This document shows, one piece after another, positions 22,353 through 31,040 of a stretch of 32,201 bases of DNA. The translations under genes were made by a program, and so were the position numbers. The DNA comes from Clostridiales bacterium Firm_10 (GTDB lineage Bacteria > Bacillota > Clostridia > Christensenellales > Aristaeellaceae). The notes beneath the pieces were generated by a model, which saw only the letters and a program-made list of their open reading frames with translations, ran no database searches and was not told the origin of the DNA. The stretch covers positions 1 through 32,201 of the forward strand of contig LVAP01000099.1 in NCBI GenBank assembly GCA_001603025.1, read 5' to 3'. The first letter of the stretch is position 1; every line of letters begins with the position of its first letter.

Positions 22353-23615
22353 TCACGGGCACAGACGCTGACAGCAGCTTTTGAACTTCCTGCCGCTCCC
22401 GCAGGGGCAGGGGTCGTTGCGGGAGACGCCGCGGAAGCGCCCGCGTTCCCGCTGGATCAGGGCGGTCATGATGTCCTGCGGCGTTTTTCGCTGGGCGGAG
22501 AGGCGCATGGCCTCCTTCAGCAGGGGCACGGCGTAGGCAAAATACGCCTCCAGCCCGGCACAGAGGTAATACTGGCCCGCCTCGCCCTCCGGTGACAGCG
22601 CGAAGCGGTCCTTGGGGCAGGCGCCGCCGCACAGGTCCAGCCAGGGGCAGGCGCGGCAATGCGCCGTGAGCGAGGCCTGCTTGGCCGCGCCGAAGGCGGT
22701 CATCCGGCTGCCGTCGACGGCCGCGCCGAGGCCGTCCTCCGCCAGTGAACCGATCCGGTATTCCGGGCGAACGAAATGGTCGCAGGCGTATATGCCGCCG
22801 TCTTTCTCCACAACGGGCACATGGCCGCAGGCTTTGCGCAGCCAGCACAGGTTCGGCTCCCGGCCGCTGAGCGCCAGCGCCGTTTCACTGAAGAGCTGAA
22901 CCTCCGTGCGGCCCATGTCGTGAAACACCCACTGGGCGAACACATCCTGCAGGAAGCGCCCATAGAGCTCCGGCGTGACGGATTCCGGCGTGACGGAATC
23001 CGCCGTGCGCACGACGATGGGGATGAACTGCATCCAGCCGGTGCCCAGGTCGCGCAGCGCCCTGTAGATTTCCGGGCCGCGGCGGGCGGCTTCGCTTGTC
23101 ACGGTGCAGAGCAGGTCGGGCTGGATGCCCCGCGCCTGCAGCCGGCGCACGGCGCCCAGCACGCGCTCGTAGGTTTCGCCGCCGCGAAGGTCGGCGCGGA
23201 AGGCGTCGTGCACGGCGCGGGTGCCGTCCAGGCTGACGCCCACGTCAAAGCCGGCCCCGGCGAGGAAATCACACCATTCGTCGTCCAGGGCCAGGCCGTT
23301 GGTCTGCAGGCTGTTCCAGCACTCCCAGCCGGCAGGGAGATATTTCTTTTGCAGCGAAACGGCTTCGCGGTAAAAGGCCAGGGAGGCCAGCGTGGGCTCG
23401 CCGCCATGCCAGGTGAAGGAGACGACCGGCCCTTCGGCGGCCTGGATATAGCCCCGGATCAGCTGCTCCAGCGTCTCCTTCGACATCCGGCCGCAGGGGG
23501 AACTGCCCGGCGCGTTCAGGTAATAGCAATAGCTGCAGCGCATGTTGCAGGCCGAGCCCACCGGCTTGACCATGACCACGAACGGCCGGCCGGCTTTGTT
23601 CTGTTCCGCGCTCAT
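22353..23615 (-). CDS. Radical SAM/SPASM maturase, anSME type, with SEC-C tail (420 aa)
   Basis: Anaerobic sulfatase-maturing enzymes oxidise a Cys or Ser of a sulfatase to formylglycine using S-adenosylmethionine. The radical SAM cluster is C23-x3-C27-x2-C30 (SACNMRCSYCYY). TWHGGEPT and SLQTNG are typical of the family. The SPASM cysteines are seen in ACGHVPVVEKDGGIYACDH and CRACPWLDLCGGACPKDR. The last 20 residues form a SEC-C zinc motif (NDPCPCGSGRKFKSCC). Its ATG overlaps the TGA of the hydrolase gene (ATGA), so translation is coupled. No sulfatase is in the window, so the target may be elsewhere or may not be a sulfatase. Confidence 0.88.
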   Translation of the reverse strand: MSAEQNKAGRPFVVMVKPVGSACNMRCSYCYYLNAPGSSPCGRMSKETLEQLIRGYIQAAEGPVVSFTWHGGEPTLASLAFYREAVSLQKKYLPAGWECWNSLQTNGLALDDEWCDFLAGAGFDVGVSLDGTRAVHDAFRADLRGGETYERVLGAVRRLQARGIQPDLLCTVTSEAARRGPEIYRALRDLGTGWMQFIPIVVRTADSVTPESVTPELYGRFLQDVFAQWVFHDMGRTEVQLFSETALALSGREPNLCWLRKACGHVPVVEKDGGIYACDHFVRPEYRIGSLAEDGLGAAVDGSRMTAFGAAKQASLTAHCRACPWLDLCGGACPKDRFALSPEGEAGQYYLCAGLEAYFAYAVPLLKEAMRLSAQRKTPQDIMTALIQRERGRFRGVSRNDPCPCGSGRKFKSCCQRLCP

Positions 23616-24379
23616 TTCTTCAGGTGCCTGTCGAAGAAGGCGAGGGTCTTGTTCCAGGAATCCATGGCGGCTTCCTGGCGGTACATGGGCTTGTCGTAAT
23701 ACCAGATGCCGTGCCCCGCGCCGTCATAGCGGTGGAATTCATAGTCCTTGCCGCAGGCCTTCAGCCTCGCTTCCAGCCTGTCCACGTCCGCGGGCGTGGG
23801 GCTGCGGTCCTCGTTGCCGAAAATGCCCAGCAGGGGGATGGACAGCCGTTCGGTGAAGTCGATCGGCGCGGCAGGCCGGGCGGGCGAAAGGTCCTCCGGC
23901 TTCATCACCACGCCGCCGCCCCAGCAGTCCACCGCGGCGTCAAAGCCCTGAACCGTGCAGGCGGCCAGAAAGGCGTGGCGGCCGCCGGAACACATGCCGA
24001 TCACGCCGGTGCGCCCGTTGGAGTTGGGCTGGCTGCACAGGAAGTCGAGGCAGCCCTCGGCGTCGCCCATGACGCTGTCGTCGTGCACCATGCCCGCCTC
24101 CCGCATCCGTCCGGAAACCTCCGTCGGCGTGCCGAAGCCGAAGTCCTGGTAAATATCGGGGCAGAGCACGCTGTAGCCGTGCTCGGTAAAGCGTCGGCTG
24201 GTCTCGCGGCACCACTCGTCCCAGCCGGGCATGTGGGGAATGAGCACAATGCCCGGATACGGCCCCGCGCCCAGCGGACGGGACCAGTAAGCGTGGATGC
24301 TCTTGCCTTCATGTCCGCGGATGGAGACGGTTTCGGCGATCATGCCGGCATAGGCGTCGGTCTGAAAATCGTTCCACAT
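23612..24379 (-). CDS. Dienelactone-hydrolase-family alpha/beta hydrolase (255 aa)
   Basis: An alpha/beta-hydrolase with the cysteine nucleophile of the dienelactone hydrolase family: C130 in GVIGMCSGG, D191 in FGNEDRSPTP and H223 in GAGHGIW, the complete triad in the right order. LVLIPHMPGWDE-like N-terminal blocks (GIVLIPHMPGWDEW, 43-56) are typical. The natural substrate is unknown; these enzymes often act on lactones or esters, and lactones or esters from sugar-acid breakdown are possible. There is no signal peptide. GGGAGGG lies before the ATG. It follows proA by 45 bases, and the maturase starts inside its stop codon. Confidence 0.87.
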   Translation of the reverse strand: MWNDFQTDAYAGMIAETVSIRGHEGKSIHAYWSRPLGAGPYPGIVLIPHMPGWDEWCRETSRRFTEHGYSVLCPDIYQDFGFGTPTEVSGRMREAGMVHDDSVMGDAEGCLDFLCSQPNSNGRTGVIGMCSGGRHAFLAACTVQGFDAAVDCWGGGVVMKPEDLSPARPAAPIDFTERLSIPLLGIFGNEDRSPTPADVDRLEARLKACGKDYEFHRYDGAGHGIWYYDKPMYRQEAAMDSWNKTLAFFDRHLKK

Positions 24380-24424
24380 GCGTTTTCCCTCCCTTTCCGG
24401 TCTGTCGATGGTGCGGCCCGGGCA

Positions 24425-25681
24425 TCAGCGGATCTGCCCGCTGCCGCGGATGACGTATTTGTAGGTGGTCAGTTCCTCCAGTCCCATGGGGCCGCGGGCG
24501 TGGAGCTTCTGGGTGGAGATGCCCATCTCGCAGCCCAGGCCGAACTCGCCGCCGTCCGTGAAGCGCGTGGAGGCGTTCACGTAGACCGCCGCGCTGTCCA
24601 CCGCGCGGGTGAACAGGTCCGCGTGCTCCGGCGTTTCGGTGAGGATGGCGTCGCTGTGTCCGGTGGAGTGCATCGCGATGTGGGCGACGGCGCTTTCGGT
24701 GGAGTTTACGACAGCCACGGCCAGGATGTAATTGAGGAACTCCGTGTCGAAGTCGGCTTCTCCCGCGGGCGTGCCGGGGATGAGGGCCGCGGCGCGGCGG
24801 TCCAGCCGCAGCTCCACGGGCGTCTCGCCCCGGGCGGCGCGGTCGTCCACCAGGCGCTGCTTCAGCCTCGGCAGGAACGCCGGCGCGATGGCCTCATGCA
24901 CCAGCAGCACTTCCTCCGCGTTGCACACCGAGGGCCGGCTGGTCTTGGCGTTCTCGATGATGGAAAGCGCCATGTCGATATCTGCGCTGTCGTCCACGAA
25001 GATGTGGCAGATGCCGGTGCCGGTCTGGATGCAGGGGACCTTCGCGTTGTCCACGCAGGCCTGGATGAGGCCCGCCCCGCCCCGGGGGATCAGCAGGTCC
25101 ACCAACCCCACGGCGGTCATGAGCTCGCGGGCGCTGTCGCGGGAGGTGTCCTGCACCAGCTGCACCAGCTCGGGGGGCAGTTCCACCGCTTCAAGGCCCT
25201 TCTGCATGGCTTGTGTGATGGCGTTGGAGGAGCGGAACGCCTCCTTGCCGCCGCGCAGCACGCAGGCGCTGCCGCTCTTCACAGCCAGCGCGGCCGCGTC
25301 GGAGGTGACGTTGGGGCGGCTCTCATAGATGATGGCGATCACGCCCATGGGCACGGCCGTCTTCTCGATGATGAGGCCGTTCGGCCGTTCGACGCGGCTG
25401 AGCGTCCGGCCCACGGGGTCTGGCAAAGCCGCCACCTGGCGGATGCCCTCGGCCATGGCGGCTATCCGTTCCGGGGTGAGCCGCAGCCGGTCCAGCATCA
25501 CGGGAGCGATATGGTCCTTCGCGGCGTCGAGGTCGAGCCGGTTCGCGGCGAGAATGGCGGCCCCGCCGTCTAGGAGCGCGTCGGCCATGGCCAGCAGCGC
25601 GCGGTTTTTGTACTCGGTGGAAGCGCCGGCCAGCGCGGGAGCGGCGAGCCGGGCGGCCTTCAGGATGTCCCGGGTGGTCAT
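24425..25681 (-). CDS. proA: Glutamate-5-semialdehyde dehydrogenase (418 aa)
   Basis: Second step of proline synthesis: reduces glutamyl-5-phosphate to glutamate-5-semialdehyde with NADPH. The catalytic cysteine is C253 in [27 protein letters not shown] (113-129), [11 protein letters not shown] and [14 protein letters not shown] are strong ProA landmarks. Length is normal. Its ATG overlaps the proB stop (ATGA) and uses AGGAGGG inside the end of proB, so the two are translationally coupled. proC is not in the window. The operon also has manA and, downstream, genes unrelated to proline. Confidence 0.96.
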   Translation of the reverse strand: MTTRDILKAARLAAPALAGASTEYKNRALLAMADALLDGGAAILAANRLDLDAAKDHIAPVMLDRLRLTPERIAAMAEGIRQVAALPDPVGRTLSRVERPNGLIIEKTAVPMGVIAIIYESRPNVTSDAAALAVKSGSACVLRGGKEAFRSSNAITQAMQKGLEAVELPPELVQLVQDTSRDSARELMTAVGLVDLLIPRGGAGLIQACVDNAKVPCIQTGTGICHIFVDDSADIDMALSIIENAKTSRPSVCNAEEVLLVHEAIAPAFLPRLKQRLVDDRAARGETPVELRLDRRAAALIPGTPAGEADFDTEFLNYILAVAVVNSTESAVAHIAMHSTGHSDAILTETPEHADLFTRAVDSAAVYVNASTRFTDGGEFGLGCEMGISTQKLHARGPMGLEELTTYKYVIRGSGQIR

Positions 25682-26454
25682 GATTTGTCCCTCCTGCCGG
25701 TGAAGCGGGTGCCCACGGGCTTCCCCTCCAGAATGTCGTAGAGTATGGCGGGGTTCTCGCCATTGGCGACGATCATGTCCACGCCGGCGCCCACGGCGAT
25801 TTGCGCGGCGCGCAGCTTGGTGGCCATGCCGCCGGTGCCGAGAGAGGTGCCGTTTCCGCCGCCCAGCGCCATGATTTCGGGGGTGATTTCCTCCACCAGC
25901 GGAATGAGCGAGGCGTGTTCGTCCCGGCGGGGATCGGCGGTGTACAGCCCGTCGATGTCGCTCAGCAGGATGAGCAGGTCGGCCCCGATTTCGCGCGCGA
26001 CGATGGCGGCCAGCGTGTCGTTGTCGCCGATGACGATTTCGTCGGTGGCCACGGTGTCGTTCTCATTGATGACGGGCAGGGCGCCCATCTCGAGCAGGCG
26101 GAACAGCGTGTTGCGGAAGTGCTGGCGGCGTTCGGCGTCGTCCACGTCGCTGCCGGTGAGAAGGATCTGCGCCACGGTGTGGCTGTATTCCGAAAACAGC
26201 TTGTCGTAGGTATACATCAGTTCGCACTGGCCCACGGCCGCGGCGGCCTGCTTGGTGGGAATATCGCGCGGGCGTTCCTTGAGCTGCAGTTTGCCCAGCC
26301 CCATGGCGATGGCGCCAGAGGACACCAGCACCATTTCATGCCCGGCGTTTTTCAGGTCGCTCATCACCTTGCACAGCTGCTCCACACGCCGGATGTTCAT
26401 CTGCCCGGTGGCGTGGGCGAGGGTGGATGTGCCAACCTTGATGACAATTCTCAT
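25678..26454 (-). CDS. proB: Glutamate 5-kinase, short form without PUA domain (258 aa)
   Basis: First step of proline synthesis: phosphorylates glutamate with ATP. The amino-acid-kinase fold is complete: VIKVGTSTL (4-12), [23 protein letters not shown] and [11 protein letters not shown], and the substrate loop [12 protein letters not shown] near 208-219. The protein ends soon after the kinase fold, about 100 residues shorter than E. coli ProB, because the C-terminal PUA domain is missing; such short forms are common in Clostridia. Proline feedback may therefore differ. GGAGGAAG precedes the ATG, 12 bases after manA. Confidence 0.95.
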   Translation of the reverse strand: MRIVIKVGTSTLAHATGQMNIRRVEQLCKVMSDLKNAGHEMVLVSSGAIAMGLGKLQLKERPRDIPTKQAAAAVGQCELMYTYDKLFSEYSHTVAQILLTGSDVDDAERRQHFRNTLFRLLEMGALPVINENDTVATDEIVIGDNDTLAAIVAREIGADLLILLSDIDGLYTADPRRDEHASLIPLVEEITPEIMALGGGNGTSLGTGGMATKLRAAQIAVGAGVDMIVANGENPAILYDILEGKPVGTRFTGRRDKS

Positions 26455-26466
26455 GGCTTCCTCCGA

Positions 26467-27486
26467 TCAGATGTCTTTCGTCAGTCCGGCCACCAGCTCA
26501 GCCCGGTAACCCAGCGCCTCGCGCAGGGCCGGCCTGTCCGGCACGGTGGCACACATTACGGCCGTGCGTCCGGCCACGACGACGCCCTCCAGTCCCGCGG
26601 GCACCAGGCAGCTCTCGCCGGGATTCAGCGGGAACGAGCCGTCCGCCCACTTCACCTCGGCTTCGCCCAGCGAGGTGAGCAGCAGCATGCGCCCGGATTC
26701 CAGCGGCATGTTGCCCGCCACGTTCAGCCGCCACAGCTCAAAGTTGGCGTCGGAGATGTAGGCCGTCCTGCTGCCGCCCGTGGTGATGAGCGTCGCGCCG
26801 GGCAGCTTGTCCAGCTTCAGCTGCGGCCGGCTCACGTCCAGCGCGGCGGCCGTGTGCAGCGCGCGGGGCTGGCCGTCCTTGCCCAGGCGGCCCCAGTCCC
26901 AGAAGCGGTAGGTCACGTCGCTGGACTGCTGGATCTCATAGATCACGATGCCGCCCCCCAGCGCGTGCACGCAGCCGTGCGGGATGTAGAGCACGTCGCC
27001 CGGCTGGACGGTGACCCAGCGCAGATTTTCCTCCAGCTTCCCGGCCTCCACCTGCGCGCGCAGCGCCTCGGCGGTGTCGGCCGTCACACCGTAGACCAGC
27101 TTTGCGCCGGGCTCGGCCGCGATGACCAGCCACGCTTCGGTCTTGCCCAGCTTGCCGCCCTCATGCGCGCCGGCGTAAGCGTCGTCCGGATGCACCTGGA
27201 CGGACAGCATCTCCCGCGCGTCCAGCAGCTTCAGGAGCAGCGGGAACCCCTCCGCGTCACCCGTGAGGCCGCGCCCCCATTCCTCCATGACCCTGCTCAG
27301 CGTGAAGCCGGCCAGCGGGCCGTTTTCCACCACGCTCTCGCGGCCCGGCAGGGCTGAGATTTCCAGGCTCTCGCCGGTGCGGTCGTCGGGAATGTCTTTG
27401 CCGAAAAAGTCGCGCAGGGCATGGCCGCCCCACGGGGTTTCCTCGCCATGACGGAAGTAGGGCATCATTTTCAGGGGATACAGCAT
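26467..27486 (-). CDS. manA: Mannose-6-phosphate isomerase, class I (339 aa)
   Basis: Interconverts mannose 6-phosphate and fructose 6-phosphate. The cupin metal site can be placed at Q97 and H99 (SVQVHPDD), E117 (GKTEAWL) and H174 (PHGCVHALGGG). The start of the protein (PYFRHGEETPWGG) and the length fit short Firmicute ManA proteins. The ribosome site is weak (GCGAGTGA). It is the first gene of the minus-strand operon, with a good promoter at 27540-27567. It connects mannose or fructose supply with the sugar-acid and fructoside genes elsewhere in the window, though no direct regulatory link is seen. Confidence 0.93.
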   Translation of the reverse strand: MLYPLKMMPYFRHGEETPWGGHALRDFFGKDIPDDRTGESLEISALPGRESVVENGPLAGFTLSRVMEEWGRGLTGDAEGFPLLLKLLDAREMLSVQVHPDDAYAGAHEGGKLGKTEAWLVIAAEPGAKLVYGVTADTAEALRAQVEAGKLEENLRWVTVQPGDVLYIPHGCVHALGGGIVIYEIQQSSDVTYRFWDWGRLGKDGQPRALHTAAALDVSRPQLKLDKLPGATLITTGGSRTAYISDANFELWRLNVAGNMPLESGRMLLLTSLGEAEVKWADGSFPLNPGESCLVPAGLEGVVVAGRTAVMCATVPDRPALREALGYRAELVAGLTKDI

Positions 27487-27506
27487 GGATCATCACTCGC
27501 TTTCGC

Positions 27507-27535
27507 TTGCGTTTCCTGTGAGAATACGTTACAAT
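27507..27535 (+). promoter_or_regulatory. Promoter of the helicase gene
   Basis: TTGCGT (27507-27512) and TACAAT (27530-27535) with a 17-base spacer read towards the helicase start at 27605. Its -10 lies only five bases from the -10 of the manA promoter on the other strand, and each promoter fires across the other's transcribed start region. Confidence 0.6.
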
Positions 27536-27539
27536 TCAT

Positions 27540-27567
27540 ATTGTACCCGATACGTGCGGTTTGTCAA
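27540..27567 (-). promoter_or_regulatory. Promoter of the manA-proBA operon
   Basis: On the minus strand a perfect TTGACA (27567-27562) and TACAAT (27545-27540) are separated by 16 bases, about 55 bases before the manA ATG. Confidence 0.75.
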
Positions 27568-27604
27568 CATTTTCCTCATTACGGATCGGCAAAGAGGTTC
27601 GCTC

Positions 27605-29941
27605 ATGGACGATATTCGGCTTCGGATCAACGTGCGCTCGCTCGCGGAGTTTTTCTTCGAGGGGGGCGACCTGCTCAGCGGGCGCGGCATGGCCCAGCGC
27701 ATGCTGGAGGGCACGCGGGGCCATCAGCTGGTGCAGGGCCGGTATGGGCCGGGCTGGCAGAGCGAGGTGCCCATCCGCATGGAGCTGGAGCGCGGCGGCG
27801 TGCCGCTGCTGCTGCATGGCCGCATCGACGGGCTGTGCCTGTCGGAGGGCGGCGCCGTGGTTGAGGAGATCAAGACCACGCTGGAGGACGTGCGCGCCAT
27901 GACGGGCGGGGAGTATCCCGCGCACTGGGCGCAGGCGGAGCTGTACGCCGTCATGGTGGCGGAGCGGGAAAACCTGGACAGCGTGTGCGTACGGCTCAGA
28001 TACGCCGACCTGGCGGGCGGGGAAGCGCTGTTCTCGCGGGATTATCCGCGCGTGCTGCTGCGGGAAAAGCTGGATGAATACCTTGCCCCCATGCTCGCCT
28101 GGCTGGCGGCCGTGGGGGGCTGGCAGGCCGTCAGCCGCCCGACGATGCGCGCCCTGGCCTTCCCCTTCGGCGCGTACAGGGCCGGGCAGCGGGAGATGGC
28201 GGCGAATGTGTACGTGGCCCTGAGGGACGGGAAGAACCTGCTCTGCCAGGCGCCCACCGGCATCGGGAAGACGGCGGCGGCGCTGTTTCCGGCGCTGATC
28301 GCGCTGGGCGAGGGACGAATCGGGCGCGTGTTTTATCTCACCGCCCGCGGCACCGGCCGCGCAGCCGCGCTGCAGACGCTGGACAGGATGCGCGCGCAGG
28401 GGCTGAGGGCGCGCTGCGTGGTCGTTTCGGCCAAGGACAAGGCCTGCCCCCGGGCGGAACGGGACTGCCGCCCCGAGGCGTGTCCGCTGGCGCGCGGCTA
28501 TTACGACCGGCGGCGCGCCGCCCTGGTGGAGGCGCTGAGCCTGGAACGGCTGGACGACGCCGCCGTCGCGGCGCTGGCCGGAAAACACGCGCTGTGCCCG
28601 TTTGAGCTGTCCCTCGACCTGAGCGAAACCGCGGACGTGGTGTTGTGCGATTACAACTACGCGTTTGATCCGCGCGTGAAGCTGCAGCGCTTCTTTACCG
28701 GGCGCTCGGACGCGGGGCTGCTCATCGACGAGGCCCATAACCTCGCCGCCCGCGCGCGCGACATGCTTTCCGCTGCGATCAGCCAGCGGGCGCTGCGCGG
28801 CCTTCGCCGCGAGGTGGGCCGGGAAGCCGGCCGCAGGCACCCGCTTTACGCCGCGCTGACCGCTGTTCTCAACGAGATGAATGCGCTGCGCGCGGCGTCC
28901 GGGGAGGACGAAGCCGGGGAAGCGCGGGAAGAGAAGCCCGCGCCGCTCCTGGAGGCTGTGCAGGCGTTTGCCGGGCAGGCAGGCGAGGCGTTCGAGCAGC
29001 GGAGCTGGGTCTGCCGGCCCGCTCTCAGCGATGCCTTCTTCGCCGCGCTGGATTTCCTGCGTGCCGGGGCTGCCTACGACGGGAATTTCCGCATGCTCCT
29101 CGTGCCGGAGGGCAAAAGCCTGCTCGGCGTGCGGCTGTGGTGCGCGGATCCCTCCGAATACATCGCGGGCTGCCTGAAGCGCGTGCACGGCGCGGCGCTG
29201 TTCTCGGCCACGCTCGCGCCGATGGCGTTCTACCGGGACCTCATCGGCCTGGACGGGGAAAAGGACGCGCTGCTCGACCTGCCCTCGCCCTTCCCGCCGG
29301 AGAACCTGATGGCGCTGCGCTGCCCGCTGCCGCTGCGCTACCGGGAGCGCGAGACCTCGATGGACCGGCTGTGCGGCTGCCTGCGGGCGTTTATCGGCGC
29401 GCGGAAGGGACGCTACCTGGTGTGCTTTCCCTCTTACGCCTTTATGCGGCGGGCCGCGGAGCACATCGAATGGCCCGCGCGGCTGCTGGTTCAGGAGCCG
29501 GACATGGATGACGACGCAAGGCGCGCCTTCCTGGACGCGCTGCTGGCCGAATCCGACGGCAGCACGGCGGCCTTCATCGTGATGGGCGGCGTGTTCTCGG
29601 AGAGCGTCGACCTGCCGGGCGGACGCCTTTCCGGCGCGGCCATCGTGGGCACGGGGGTGCCGCAGCTCAGCCTGGAGGGCGACACGCTCCGCGCGCTGTA
29701 CGAAGCCCGCTACGGCCGGGGGTATGCCTACGCGTACATGTATCCGGGCGTGGCGAAGGTGCTGCAGGCTGCCGGCCGGGTGATCCGTTCGGAGACGGAC
29801 CGCGGCGCGGTGCTGCTCATCGACGCCCGCTGGAACGAGGCGGAGCACCGGGCGCTCCTGCCGCCGCACTGGCGGATTCAAACGGCGCGGGGCGCCGGGG
29901 ATATTGAAAGACGGCTCAGGGCATTCTGGAACGATATGTGA
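27605..29941 (+). CDS. PD-(D/E)XK nuclease fused to an XPD/DinG-like Fe-S helicase (778 aa)
   Basis: Residues 1-170 form a RecB/Cas4-like nuclease domain: H40, D75 (GRIDG) and E88-x-K90 (VEEIKTT). The helicase core follows, with Q195, Walker A APTGIGKT (216-223), DEAH (376-379) and a final motif VLQAAGRVIRSE. Between Walker A and DEAH are four cysteines, C282, C289, C294 and C332, in the XPD/DinG position for a [4Fe-4S] cluster. CDYNYAFDP (349-357) is typical of this clostridial DEAD_2 group. The protein should unwind DNA 5'-3' and may cut single strands, in repair or replication. The start MDDIRLR is preceded by AAAGAGG. It is followed 12 bases later by the phosphodiesterase gene. Confidence 0.85.
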   Translation: MDDIRLRINVRSLAEFFFEGGDLLSGRGMAQRMLEGTRGHQLVQGRYGPGWQSEVPIRMELERGGVPLLLHGRIDGLCLSEGGAVVEEIKTTLEDVRAMTGGEYPAHWAQAELYAVMVAERENLDSVCVRLRYADLAGGEALFSRDYPRVLLREKLDEYLAPMLAWLAAVGGWQAVSRPTMRALAFPFGAYRAGQREMAANVYVALRDGKNLLCQAPTGIGKTAAALFPALIALGEGRIGRVFYLTARGTGRAAALQTLDRMRAQGLRARCVVVSAKDKACPRAERDCRPEACPLARGYYDRRRAALVEALSLERLDDAAVAALAGKHALCPFELSLDLSETADVVLCDYNYAFDPRVKLQRFFTGRSDAGLLIDEAHNLAARARDMLSAAISQRALRGLRREVGREAGRRHPLYAALTAVLNEMNALRAASGEDEAGEAREEKPAPLLEAVQAFAGQAGEAFEQRSWVCRPALSDAFFAALDFLRAGAAYDGNFRMLLVPEGKSLLGVRLWCADPSEYIAGCLKRVHGAALFSATLAPMAFYRDLIGLDGEKDALLDLPSPFPPENLMALRCPLPLRYRERETSMDRLCGCLRAFIGARKGRYLVCFPSYAFMRRAAEHIEWPARLLVQEPDMDDDARRAFLDALLAESDGSTAAFIVMGGVFSESVDLPGGRLSGAAIVGTGVPQLSLEGDTLRALYEARYGRGYAYAYMYPGVAKVLQAAGRVIRSETDRGAVLLIDARWNEAEHRALLPPHWRIQTARGAGDIERRLRAFWNDM

Positions 29942-29953
29942 GGAGGGGACACC

Positions 29954-30676
29954 ATGGAAAAGATCATCGCGGAAGGACACAGGGGCTACTGCGCGCGCTA
30001 TCCGGAGAACACGCTGATATCCTATCGGGCGGCGATGCAGGCGGGTGTGGACGCGTTTGAGTTCGACGTGTGGCTCTCAAAGGACGGCGTGCCCGTCATC
30101 ATGCACGACGGGAACGCCTGGCGCACCTGCGGCGTGGACCGGCACCTGAACGACATGACGCTGGAGGAGATCCGCGGGCTGGACGCGGGCAGCCGGTTCG
30201 ACGGGAAATACGCGGGCGAGCGGGTGCCCACGCTGGAGGAACTGCTCGCGCAGGCCCGGGCCATGCGGCCGGACATCATGCTGGGCGTGGAGATCAAGGA
30301 CATGCGGGAGGAGACCTGCGACAAGACCGTGGCGCTGCTGAAGCAATACGGCTTTTTCGACGGCTGCATCTTCTATGCCTTCAACGCGCGCATCATCAAA
30401 TACCTCAAGACGGCGCACAACGCCCGCACCATGGGCTATCCCGATTTCCAGATGGCCGAGTTTGAACCGGATTCCTACGACTACTACGACGAGATCGGCC
30501 TGAACCTGAAGATCATGCGCAGCGAAGTGTTTCCCATTTACCGTGACAAGGGCATGAAGATGCACATGTACTGCGCCGATACCGAGGCGGATGTGCGCGA
30601 CGCTATCGCCCACGGCGCGTCCCTCATCACGGCGAACGACATTGCGCCGCTGCTGAAGGTGCTGAAGGGAGAATGA
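29954..30676 (+). CDS. Glycerophosphodiester phosphodiesterase (240 aa)
   Basis: Hydrolyses glycerophosphodiesters to glycerol 3-phosphate and an alcohol. Catalytic and metal residues of the GDPD barrel are all visible: H9-R10-G11, P17-E18-N19-T20, E36 and D38 (FEFDVW), and H51-D52 (MHD). ALLKQYGFFDG and the late MYCADTEADVRDAI fit the family. It has no signal peptide, so it works on internal substrates. AGGAGGGG lies before the ATG. It is very likely co-transcribed with the helicase, which is probably chance rather than function. The secreted-protein pseudogene follows 63 bases later. Confidence 0.92.
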   Translation: MEKIIAEGHRGYCARYPENTLISYRAAMQAGVDAFEFDVWLSKDGVPVIMHDGNAWRTCGVDRHLNDMTLEEIRGLDAGSRFDGKYAGERVPTLEELLAQARAMRPDIMLGVEIKDMREETCDKTVALLKQYGFFDGCIFYAFNARIIKYLKTAHNARTMGYPDFQMAEFEPDSYDYYDEIGLNLKIMRSEVFPIYRDKGMKMHMYCADTEADVRDAIAHGASLITANDIAPLLKVLKGE

Positions 30677-30739
30677 GGCGAAAGAACGCCCTCCTTGAAA
30701 CGGGAAAACGAACGACACAGAAAAACGAAGGAGTACGAC

Positions 30740-31033
30740 ATGAAGAAACTGGTTGCGATGCTGCTGGCCCTGACGATGATTCTCTCCGGAGCGGCGCTGG
30801 CCGACGCGGCGTAGGAGAGCGCCGTGCAGGTCATTGACTTCGGCGATTTCACCATGGAGCTGGATCCGGAAATGCCCGGCGAGATGGCCGACAGGGAGGA
30901 AGGGGCCGTCTTTTTCACGATCTATCCGGCCTATGGCATCAACGGCGACGAGGCCAGCAACATCAACGGCGTGTGGATCAGCGAGGTGAGCGATTTTGGC
31001 GCCTACTCGGAGGAGAGCAAGGCGGCGGCCTGA
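30740..31033 (+). pseudogene. Small secreted-protein gene with an in-frame TAG
   Basis: GAAGGAG precedes ATG 30740, and the first 24 codons encode a clear signal peptide (MKKLVAMLLALTMILSGA, then ALADAA, with cleavage near the second alanine group). Codon 25 is TAG (30812-30814). The same frame then continues for 72 codons to TGA 31031-31033: an acidic, hydrophilic part (DFGDFTMELDPEMPGEMAD, later VFFTIYPAYGINGDEA) with no cysteines. The mature part reads like the start of a longer family of clostridial surface proteins, so the C-terminus may be shortened too. The terminator starts seven bases after the stop. A nonsense mutation is the simplest explanation; a sequencing error is possible. Function unknown. 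Confidence 0.75.
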
Positions 31034-31040
31034 ACGCGAG

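Noticed and set aside
30812-30814. TAG as a coded amino acid (for example pyrrolysine)
   Set aside because: TAG ends other intact genes in the window, no methylamine or pyl genes are seen, and the codon lies at a signal-peptide border in a poorly conserved small gene.
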